A stretch of DNA of 5,466 nucleotides from the NCBI GenBank assembly GCA_030042795.1, contig JASHYZ010000232.1:1-5466 (forward strand), read 5' to 3'. The notes under the pieces were generated by a model. It searched no databases and was not told the origin of the DNA. It worked only from the letters and a program-made list of their open reading frames with translations. The stretch is from Terriglobia bacterium. GTDB taxonomy: Bacteria > Acidobacteriota > Terriglobia > UBA7540. Of the stretch, positions 1-4,917 are shown one piece after another. The first letter of the stretch is position 1; every line of letters begins with the position of its first letter. A program made the translations under genes and the position numbers.

Positions 1-1010
1 CCGGCGATGAAAATGTTGGGGGCCACACGCAGACTCAGATCGGCTATGAGCAAGCTGGGCGCGTTGAGGTAAGTGTTGCGGTGAATCTGGCCGTAACGTA
101 GGAATTCAGCGTGCTCGAGGCCCGGAATCAGGCGCAGGATGCGCTTTTGCTCGGAAAACTTCAGGTGGTTCTGAAAACCCACCAGGTTATAACTCGAATA
201 GCGGAGGTTCTCGGCGCGCAGTTGCACCACGGCGTATGGCTGGCGGCCGGTCTTCGGATCAATCAGGCCCACCGGCTTCATGGGACCGAATCGCAAGGTA
301 TCAACGCCGCGCCGCGCGAGCTCTTCGATGGGCAGGCAGGCTTCGAAATAGTTCAGGTGCTCGAAGGCGTGGGCCTGCACTCGCTCAGCCTCCATCAAAG
401 CCTCGTAAAAGGTGCGGTATTCCGCTTCATCGAAGGGGCAGTTCAGGTAGTCTTCGCCGCCCTTGCCGTAGCGGGAAGCAGAGAATATCCGATCGTCATT
501 CAGCGTCTCCGCATCCACGATGGGGCTGATGGAATCATAGAAGGCCAGATTCTCGGCTCCCGTCAGCTCCTGAAGGCTTGAGGCCAGCGAATCCGAAGTG
601 AGCGGCCCTGTGGCGATGAGGCTGAGTCCATCCCTCGGAACCTCGAGCAGCTCTCGGCGATCGAGCGTCACTAGCGGATGCTGGCTCAACGCCGCTGTCA
701 CTGCCTCTCCGAAGCGCTCACGGTCAACCGCGAGGGCTGCGCCGCCCGGCACGGAGTTCTCATCCGCCAAGCGAAGTAGCAATGAGCCTGAGCGCCGCAG
801 CTCCTCCTTCAGCAGCCACGAGGCTGCGCCGGGTGTGTTCGACTTCAGCGAATTACTGCACACCAGCTCAGCCAAATGCTCCGTCTTGTGGGCAGGAGTC
901 ATCACGGCGGGCCGCATCTCATAAAGCACCACGGGCACACGCCGCTCGGCAAGCTGCCAAGCGGCTTCGGAGCCAGCCAATCCGCCTCCCGCGATGGTCA
1001 CAGGCTTCAT
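1..1010 (-). CDS. trmFO: TrmFO, folate/FAD-dependent tRNA (uracil-54-C5)-methyltransferase (3' end outside window)
   Basis: The product makes 5-methyluridine at position 54 of the tRNA T-loop, taking the carbon from methylenetetrahydrofolate with FADH2; it is a cytoplasmic housekeeping enzyme. The 336 visible codons start MKPVTIAGGGLAGSEAAW, an N-terminal FAD-binding Rossmann motif (GGGLAGSE, residues 8-15), followed by E31-M-R-P. The family signature VCSNSLKS carries C51, and NYFEACLPIEE carries C225; these match the two functional cysteines known in this family (C53 and C226 in Bacillus subtilis). RYGKGGEDYLNCPF (about 180-193) and RFGPMKPVGL (240-249) are further family blocks. The family is usually about 435-460 aa, so roughly three quarters is present; no frameshift is seen. 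The ATG at 1010-1008 is preceded by AGAGG with 4-nt spacing. A GTG codon directly before the ATG is a possible alternative start. No gene lies close upstream, so it probably has its own promoter, but I see no clear -35/-10 pair. Confidence 0.97.
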   Translation of the reverse strand, partial: MKPVTIAGGGLAGSEAAWQLAERRVPVVLYEMRPAVMTPAHKTEHLAELVCSNSLKSNTPGAASWLLKEELRRSGSLLLRLADENSVPGGAALAVDRERFGEAVTAALSQHPLVTLDRRELLEVPRDGLSLIATGPLTSDSLASSLQELTGAENLAFYDSISPIVDAETLNDDRIFSASRYGKGGEDYLNCPFDEAEYRTFYEALMEAERVQAHAFEHLNYFEACLPIEELARRGVDTLRFGPMKPVGLIDPKTGRQPYAVVQLRAENLRYSSYNLVGFQNHLKFSEQKRILRLIPGLEHAEFLRYGQIHRNTYLNAPSLLIADLSLRVAPNIFIA

Positions 1011-1036
1011 CACGCCTCTAGAATCCGTATATTTGA

Positions 1037-1049
1037 GGCCCGAAGGACC
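1037..1049 (-). other. Small UUCG-capped hairpin in the trmFO leader
   Basis: On the minus strand the bases read GGTCC-TTCG-GGCC: a four-pair GGCC/GGCC stem with one bulged T, closed by a C(UUCG)G tetraloop, a very stable loop type in RNA. It ends 26 nt before the trmFO start codon, so it would lie in the leader if transcription starts further upstream. No role can be assigned; a chance stem this short is possible. Confidence 0.3.
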
Positions 1050-1056
1050 GCACTAA

Positions 1057-1171
1057 CCCAGCCCCGGGCAACGCCAAGGGCTGGGGATGCCGCGCCAGTC
1101 AGCGAGTCCTGAAAGGGCGATCTATTCGCGCGTTCAATTGGCCAGACAATTTGCTGCGCCCCTTCAGGGCT
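1057..1171. repeat. Intergenic palindromic repeat: GC-rich hairpin plus inverted CCTGAAAGGGCG arms
   Basis: The first part is a perfect 8-bp hairpin, CCCAGCCC (1057-1064) with GGGCTGGG (1078-1085), whose 13-nt loop can pair again as GGC/GCC. The second part is an imperfect inverted repeat: AGTCCTGAAAGGGCGA (1105-1120) against the complement of 1156-1171, 14 of 16 bases matching. Both modules resemble dispersed non-coding repeats I associate with Acidobacteriota and Planctomycetes intergenic DNA (recall, not a search). No start codon with a ribosome site opens a credible frame here. Whether the two parts form one unit is unclear. Confidence 0.6.
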
Positions 1172-1322
1172 TCGGAGTCTCTGTGAAAACTCATGGATTC
1201 CCGCCTTCGCGGGAATGACCGCGTTGGAATGAAGGTTGTAAATCCAACGATGTCACCCCCGCGTAAGCGGGGGGCCACTGTCCGGCAGGCAACACCCTAG
1301 TTTTCCACAGACTCTTCAGCCC
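1166..1322. repeat. MITE-like element: terminal inverted repeats enclosing three hairpins
   Basis: The ends are inverted copies. Left 1166-1191 reads AGGGCT, three variable bases, then GAGTCTCTGTGAAAACT; the complement of 1299-1322 reads AGGGCT, three bases, then GAGTCTGTGGAAAACT. Inside are three stems: ATTCCCGC/GCGGGAAT (1197-1216, loop CTTC), GTTGGA/TCCAAC (1223-1248), and CCCCCGC/GCGGGGG (1256-1273, loop GTAA). The outer two are inverted, diverged copies of the same 26-nt module (19 of 26 matching), and two T-A pairs of one stem are C-G pairs in the other. It overlaps the end of the preceding repeat by about 6 bases. No coding capacity is seen. It could be a MITE mobilised by another element's transposase, or a BIME-like structural repeat. 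Confidence 0.7.
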
Positions 1323-1387
1323 TTACGATATGCTTCAGCCCGCGGCGGCGAAAACGTGAAAAAATCGGCAGGTAAGCAAAATGCCTC

Positions 1388-1472
1388 ACGCAAAGGCGCG
1401 AAGCCGCGAAGGGCTGCAAGCAAGTCAACGACCTTGCGCTTTGCGTTTCTTTGCGCCTTGGCGTCTTTGCGT
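1388..1472. repeat. Intergenic repeat of the ACGCAAAGACGCCAAGG type, as an inverted pair
   Basis: ACGCAAAGGCGCGAAGCCGC and five further bases (1388-1412) match the reverse complement of 1448-1472 at about 20 of 25 positions, with a 35-nt spacer. The right side also has internal iteration (TTTGCGTTTCTTTGCG, then CTTTGCG). This is a familiar dispersed bacterial repeat that often yields spurious predicted proteins containing DAKAQRNAKR-like strings. The minus-strand open frame across it shows exactly that, so I treat the region as non-coding. The flanking bases 1473-1588 hold a poly-T run (1478-1484) and nothing else I can name. Confidence 0.7.
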
Positions 1473-1588
1473 TGTTGTTTTTTTCCCATCTTCTGCAGCC
1501 TGGCCTGAAATAGATCGCGCCTTCGACGTTTTCCGAAGTCTGTAAACTTCAAGGGCGGTGAAAGCTCTCCCTTCCATGCAGCCCGGCG

Positions 1589-1806
1589 TCAACCCCGCGG
1601 ATGCCGCGGCGAAGGATGCTTGGGCTGATAAAGATAAAGCTCGCTGCCGCCAGGTAGCCTTATCGAGGTGAGCAGACCCCAGCCGGCATCCTGGATCGCG
1701 CGCGTGAACTCAACGCCTTTGCCCTTCATTGCGCCGTCGCGGTCTTGGCAGAGCAATTCAACGGCCGCTCACGAGCACCCAATTTCTCCGTCCAATAAAA
1801 TGATAC
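1589..1806 (-). pseudogene. Remnant of a VOC (glyoxalase/bleomycin-resistance fold) family gene
   Basis: The minus strand from 1768 to the stop at 1591-1589 encodes 59 residues that look like the C-terminal half of a VOC-fold protein: ELLCQDRDGAMKGKGVEFTR, then QDAGWGLLTSIRLPGGSELY, then LYQPKHPSP. The blocks KGKGVEFTR, DAGWGL and GGxEL.LYQP are typical, and the Glu in GGSELY (residue 43 of the fragment) sits where the last metal-binding Glu of the fold is expected. An in-frame TGA at 1771-1769 cuts it off upstream. In a different frame just before that, 1806-1777 reads VSFYWTEKLG, like the early FYTEKLG motif of the same fold. The middle of the domain (normally 110-130 aa in all) is missing. 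The only ATG in the open part (1729) would give 46 aa, too short for the fold. So this is a gene broken by an internal deletion plus frameshift; the C-terminal part is convincing, the N-terminal match weaker. Confidence 0.72.
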
Positions 1807-1828
1807 ACAACAAGGCTGCGATTCTGCC

Positions 1829-1833
1829 GGAGG
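1829..1833 (+). promoter_or_regulatory. Shine-Dalgarno site fixing the start of the SnoaL-like gene
   Basis: GGAGG lies 5 nt before the ATG at 1839. Earlier in-frame starts (1668 and 1800) lack a comparable site, and the earlier one would add a composition-poor N-terminus before the signal peptide, so 1839 is preferred. Confidence 0.75.
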
Positions 1834-1838
1834 TGCAC

Positions 1839-2387
1839 ATGAAATCACTACGCCGCGCGCGCCTGCCCGTCACCGCGTTGCTCGTCGCTTCGGTTAACCT
1901 CTTAGGATCTCCGCCGGGCGCAAGCCCTGTTCCCGCTCACTTGCTGGCCGCGCAAGGCGTGGCAGGCCAGTCGGAGATCGAAAGCGAGATTACCAAAGAG
2001 CGCGAGCTTTGGGTGACCGCGTGGAACGCGAAACATATCAACGAACTGATGACCTTATATGCGTCCGACGCTATGTTTCTGACGGCCAGTGGCGACCGGG
2101 CCGTCGGGTGGGCTGCGGTACGCAATCTTTTCGAGAGCATGCGGAACTCCAACATGAGTAACCTCAGGCTTCACAGCCTGGCCGTCGAGCAGTCGGGTGA
2201 TTTGGCCTATGACAGTGGAAGCTATCATGAAACTGCGGCGCTGCCTGACAATCCGCACCATGAAATCCAGGGCAGTTACCTGGCGGTTTATAAGCTGCAG
2301 CCTGACGGCCGATGGTTGATCGTCCAGCACATCTGGACCGGCGCCTCCGCCCCGCATGTTGAGCTTAAGCCCTTGGCAGGCCCATAG
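1839..2387 (+). CDS. Secreted SnoaL-like (SgcJ/EcaC, DUF4440-type) domain protein
   Basis: The 182-aa product has a signal-peptide-like N-terminus: basic MKSLRRAR, a hydrophobic stretch at about residues 9-23, and a small-residue region (GASPVPAHLLAAQGVAG) before the mature start near residue 40-45. The cleavage site is uncertain and there is no lipobox. The rest is one NTF2/SnoaL-like cone domain: a first helix with REL.VTAWNAK (56-65), LMTLYASDAMFL (70-81), GDRAVGWAAVR (85-95), then strands SGDLAYDSGSYHETA (119-133), GSYLAVYKLQPDGRWLIVQH (145-164) and IWTG. This order matches the SgcJ/EcaC or DUF4440 group, whose members are ketosteroid-isomerase-like and often of unknown substrate, so no reaction can be assigned. 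It probably acts in the periplasm or outside. It appears monocistronic: a broken VOC gene lies upstream on the other strand and about 370 bp without a gene follow. Confidence 0.85.
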   Translation: MKSLRRARLPVTALLVASVNLLGSPPGASPVPAHLLAAQGVAGQSEIESEITKERELWVTAWNAKHINELMTLYASDAMFLTASGDRAVGWAAVRNLFESMRNSNMSNLRLHSLAVEQSGDLAYDSGSYHETAALPDNPHHEIQGSYLAVYKLQPDGRWLIVQHIWTGASAPHVELKPLAGP

Positions 2388-2415
2388 GCCAGCAGGACAA
2401 GAGACCCTCCATTTC

Positions 2416-2434
2416 CAGCGCGAAATTCGCGCTG
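2416..2434. terminator. Perfect palindrome just after the SnoaL-like gene, possible transcription stop
   Basis: CAGCGCGAA-A-TTCGCGCTG is a perfect 9-bp inverted repeat around one base, 28 nt after the stop codon. As RNA it would give a 7-bp stem (CAGCGCG/CGCGCTG) with an AAATT loop. There is no T-run on either side, so it is not a classical intrinsic terminator. It could mark a 3' end, stabilise the mRNA, or bind a dimeric protein. Confidence 0.35.
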
Positions 2435-2578
2435 AACCGCAGCAAGCCTGATGCAGGTTGGTGTGCCCTGCCCGGGGCAGCCGTCCCCAACGTCGCTCAC
2501 CCAGGCCAGCTATCCTCGGAGAACCGCTTTCCATTGATAGGCTAGTTGCTGAGCGTAGGATATAGTGTAACATTTCTC

Positions 2579-2607
2579 TTGACAAACGCTTAGCGATATG
2601 ATAGGCT
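2579..2607 (+). promoter_or_regulatory. Promoter-like sequence with consensus -35 and no clear gene behind it
   Basis: TTGACA (2579-2584) is a perfect sigma-70 -35 box. At 17-nt spacing the -10 would be TAGGCT (2602-2607), a weak match; TATGAT (2597-2602) is better but only 12 nt away. The spacer holds the small palindrome CGCTTAGCG (2587-2595). On the minus strand TTGTCA (2585-2580) with TATCCT 17 nt further is a comparable candidate. No recognisable coding sequence follows in either direction close by, so it may be a relic. Confidence 0.25.
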
Positions 2608-2755
2608 CGCCAAGTATCGGTTTGGAAAGACTGGCCATCTGCCTCAGGTGGCTTGCGCAGGTTCATGATGTCAGCGCTCGTCGAGAGTCCGGTTTTCATT
2701 TTCGAAAGAGATCCCGCCCGCCAGTTCAGCGGCCGCCTGCAGACTGGCCGGAACC

Positions 2756-2901
2756 TAGCAGAGTGCGAAAAAATGTTCGGGAACGTGTCATTCCGAGCGT
2801 CAGCGAGGAATCTCGCTCTGAAATTAAAGGCAATACGAGATTCCTCGTCGCCTTGGGCTCCTCGGAATGACAGATTGGACGGATTTTTCCGCAGCCTGCT
2901 A
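2756..2901. repeat. 146-bp MITE-like element with terminal and internal inverted repeats
   Basis: The left end TAGCAGAGTGCGAAAAAA-type sequence (2756-2773) matches the complement of the right end TTTTTCCGCAGCCTGCTA (2884-2901) at 15 of 18 bases. Inside, a second inverted pair starts GTCATTCCGAGCG (2787 on) and returns as CTCGGAATGAC (to 2871); GAGGAATCTCG (2805-2815) is mirrored by CGAGATTCCTC (2836-2846). The loop is the AT-rich 2816-2835. The whole unit can fold into one long hairpin. It has no transposase and no credible gene. Both ends begin or end with TA, which would suit an IS630/Tc1-type TA target duplication (inference). The GTCATTCCGAGCG...GAGGAATCTC core is a familiar dispersed bacterial repeat known for producing spurious ORF calls. 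Confidence 0.8.
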
Positions 2902-3216
2902 GCTAGAAAGCCCGGGAGCAGGGTTGTCAAAAAATCGCGAAATGAAGGAAGAACCCACGATCTTGTTGATAATAAAGGATCCATGCCGGAAGGCCACAAT
3001 ACTTATGAAAACAAAGCAGATGCCTTACTTTTCCCAGATCGTTAAGATAACAAAAGAAATAGGCCATTTCCAACAAACGCGATTGTATCACGCTGCAGGG
3101 AGCGTAAGGGCAGCAGGAATGTCGGCTAAACGCTGCGTCTCGGTACAGCCGCTAATGTTGACGCATGACGCGATCGAAGCCTAAGACTCCTTTAGAATCA
3201 ACACTGGCCAAAAACG

Positions 3217-3286
3217 AAGCCATCATCTTATTCATTTTATAGCTACTTAGCACAATAAAGCCATCATGTTACTGATAAATATGGCT
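3217..3286. repeat. Paired AAGCCATCATSTTA direct repeat with a nearby inverted half-site
   Basis: AAGCCATCATCTTA (3217-3230) recurs as AAGCCATCATGTTA (3258-3271), 13 of 14 matching and 41 bp start to start, close to four helical turns. The second copy's AGCCAT (3259-3264) also faces an inverted ATGGCT (3281-3286). The sites end about 150 bp before the GH27 start codon, a suitable place for operator sites. That function is inference; no promoter boxes could be fixed with confidence. Confidence 0.4.
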
Positions 3287-3420
3287 GTTAAGCTTGATCG
3301 ATGTTCTTGCTTACAACCGCCTCCTGCGAGCACAGCCCCGCCCTCCACTCGATCGACTTCACGCAGCTCAGGCTTCAGCGAACAGCGAAAATGGATTAGT
3401 ATCGGTGCTCAACAATAACT

Positions 3421-3425
3421 GGAGG
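3421..3425 (+). promoter_or_regulatory. Shine-Dalgarno site fixing the GH27 start
   Basis: GGAGG lies 9 nt before the ATG at 3435, which opens directly into a signal peptide. The in-frame ATG-less extension back to about 3294 has no such site, so the shorter protein is preferred. Confidence 0.7.
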
Positions 3426-3434
3426 GCACGCTCA

Positions 3435-4877
3435 ATGTCGACCGAAAGATACGCGCCGGTTTTCCTCGCTCTGGCAGGAGCTGCTTTGCTCACATCGTCG
3501 CTTTTGCCGCGTACGGTGGGAGCCGCAGGGCCACCGCAGTCCAAGGCCAACTACCCAGACAGTCTGGCCCTCACGCCGCCGCTAGGCTGGAACAGTTACG
3601 ACAGCTTCGGCGGAGCGGTGAACGAGTCCGAGTTTCGAGACAACGCGAGCTATGTCGCCTCCCACCTGGCCCGCTACGGATGGAAGTACGTGGTGGTGGA
3701 TTACTACTGGTACTTTGCGGAATCCGGCGTGGAGCACGGCTCTTCCAATGAAGACAAGATCCCGACGTCAATGGATGACTACGGCCGCCTTCTGCCCGAC
3801 CCTCAGCGCTTCCCTTCCGCGGCAGGCGGCGCGGGCTTTAAGCCGCTGGCTGACTATGTCCATAGCCTCGGCCTGAAGTTCGGCATCCACATCATGCGCG
3901 GCATTCCCCGCCAGGCGGTGGAACGCAACCTTCCCGTTTACGGAGCTGGCGCACATGGCGCCCATGCCCGGGACGTGGCCGATCTCAAGAACACCTGCCC
4001 GTGGTCAAAGGCCATGTATGGAGTGGATGTCACTTCGCCGGCGCACGGCGCGGCCGGCCAGGCCTATTACGATTCCATCGCCAAGCTTTACGCCTCTTGG
4101 GGTGTGGACTTCATCAAGGCTGACGATATGAGCCGGGGCAACAAGCCGCCGCTCGAGGATTATCATGGACCCGAGATTGAGGCGTTGCGCAAAGCTATGA
4201 ACAAAACCGGCCGGCCGATGGTGCTAAGTCTCTCACCGGGTGCCACGCCGCTTGACGCCGCCGCCAGCGTCTCAAAATGGTCACAGATGTGGCGCATCTC
4301 CGACGACATGTGGGACAACTGGAAGGAAGTAGACGCGCAGTTCGCTCGCACTCGCGATTGGGCGCGCTACAGCGGGCCGAACCATTGGCCTGACGCGGAT
4401 ATGCTTCCGTTGGGCTTATTGCGCGTCACCGGATTCGACGAGCCGCAGCGCCAGTCACGCCTCACTCGCGACGAGCAGGTCACCCTGATGACCTTATGGT
4501 GTATCTTTCGATCGCCGCTGATGATGGGAGGCGATCTGCGCTCACTCGATCCCTGGACAGCGTCACTACTGGAGAACACGGAGGTGCTGGCCGTCGATCA
4601 GAAAAGCTCGGGCAATCACCAGGTCTTCGAGCGTGGCGGTAACGTGGCCTGGGAAGCGGACGCGCCACGCGACCATGCCAAATACGTCGCCTTGTTCAAT
4701 GCAGGAGAGGGCGCCAAAGAGGTGGCGATAAGCTGGCAGGAATTAGGCCTCAGCGGAAAGTATAACGTGCGAGATCTGTGGCAGAAACACGATCTGGGAA
4801 TGTTGGAAGGACAACTTTCGAAGAGCTTGAGTCCGCACAGCGCGGCGCTCTATAAGCTGACGCCGACGGCGCAGTGA
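3435..4877 (+). CDS. Secreted glycoside hydrolase family 27 enzyme (alpha-galactosidase / alpha-N-acetylgalactosaminidase type)
   Basis: The 480-aa product should cleave a terminal alpha-linked galactose-type sugar outside the cytoplasm. Residues 1-31 form a signal peptide (hydrophobic VFLALAGAALLTSSLL, then PRTVGA-A). A (beta/alpha)8 barrel covers about 46-385: TPPLGWNSYDSFG (47-59), YVVVDYYW with D89, FIKADD with K228 and the expected nucleophile D230, WRISDD with R287 and the expected acid/base D291, GPNHWPDADMLPLG (314-327), and TRDEQ...SPLMMGGDL (344-368). A C-terminal beta-sandwich follows (about 393-477). Length suits the family. Oddities: the usual DD pair of the first sugar-binding loop is D89-Y90; the GIYSD-type loop is replaced by FGIHIMRGIPRQ (149-160); and the specificity loop reads SLSPGA (265-270) instead of SCEWPL. 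GH27 membership is firm; substrate is not, and calling it simply alpha-galactosidase would overstate it. The gene ends with tandem stops TGA-TAA and is followed by a palindromic element. Confidence 0.93.
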   Translation: MSTERYAPVFLALAGAALLTSSLLPRTVGAAGPPQSKANYPDSLALTPPLGWNSYDSFGGAVNESEFRDNASYVASHLARYGWKYVVVDYYWYFAESGVEHGSSNEDKIPTSMDDYGRLLPDPQRFPSAAGGAGFKPLADYVHSLGLKFGIHIMRGIPRQAVERNLPVYGAGAHGAHARDVADLKNTCPWSKAMYGVDVTSPAHGAAGQAYYDSIAKLYASWGVDFIKADDMSRGNKPPLEDYHGPEIEALRKAMNKTGRPMVLSLSPGATPLDAAASVSKWSQMWRISDDMWDNWKEVDAQFARTRDWARYSGPNHWPDADMLPLGLLRVTGFDEPQRQSRLTRDEQVTLMTLWCIFRSPLMMGGDLRSLDPWTASLLENTEVLAVDQKSSGNHQVFERGGNVAWEADAPRDHAKYVALFNAGEGAKEVAISWQELGLSGKYNVRDLWQKHDLGMLEGQLSKSLSPHSAALYKLTPTAQ

Positions 4878-4917
4878 TAAGCCGCTGTTGACCGCGGCCA
4901 CAAAAAGCTCAACCGGG

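Larger units (their letters stand above)
2388..2755. other. Gene-free stretch with small palindromes
   Basis: No frame here has a plausible ribosome site plus a recognisable product. Visible structure: a 19-bp palindrome at 2416-2434, a second nested palindromic patch at 2457-2491 (GTTGG and CCAAC enclosing CTGCCC-G-GGGCAG), and a promoter-like motif near 2579. Open frames starting at 2598 and 2653 run into the 2756-2901 repeat and take much of their length from it, so they are not called. Confidence 0.5.
2902..3434. other. Gene-poor stretch upstream of the GH27 gene with an AT-rich core
   Basis: Base composition drops sharply: 3001-3060 is 19/60 G+C, 3181-3240 is 21/60 and 3241-3300 is 22/60, against roughly 60 percent in the flanking genes. 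The longest open frame (ATG at 2942, stop ending at 3184, 80 codons) lacks a ribosome site; its start weakly resembles a response-regulator receiver domain (see findings) but is not called a gene. The frame upstream of the GH27 start (3294-3434) is open but has no ribosome site and precedes the signal peptide, so it is treated as leader. The stretch may be a decayed transferred segment. Confidence 0.45.

Noticed and set aside
111..581. 156-codon plus-strand open frame
   Set aside because: Antisense shadow of trmFO, which is clearly coding on the minus strand with its family motifs.
1057..1472. CRISPR array
   Set aside because: The repeats are inverted and of different families, with no regular direct repeat-spacer pattern.
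1316..1552. 78-codon minus-strand open frame (MKFTDFG...)
   Set aside because: Its centre is a translation of the ACGCAAAG-type repeat (KDAKAQRNAKR), a well-known spurious-protein pattern; low complexity, no domain.
1668..1838. N-terminal extension of the SnoaL-like protein
   Set aside because: No ribosome site at 1668, overlap with the minus-strand VOC remnant, and it would bury the signal peptide; the GGAGG before 1839 decides the start.
2598..2870. 90-codon plus-strand frame starting behind the promoter-like motif
   Set aside because: No ribosome site, no recognisable family, and its last third is the GTCATTCCGAGCG repeat.
2055..2999. 314-codon minus-strand open frame
   Set aside because: It runs antisense through the SnoaL-like gene and across the MITE-like repeat; parts such as FRGAQGDEESR are repeat translation. 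No domain seen.
2653..3045. 130-codon plus-strand frame
   Set aside because: Crosses the whole 2756-2901 repeat (FRASARNLALKLK is repeat translation) and ends in AT-rich DNA; no family resemblance.
3294..3434. N-terminal extension of the GH27 protein
   Set aside because: No ribosome site, starts in the AT-rich leader and precedes a clear signal peptide; GGAGG at 3421 supports the start at 3435.
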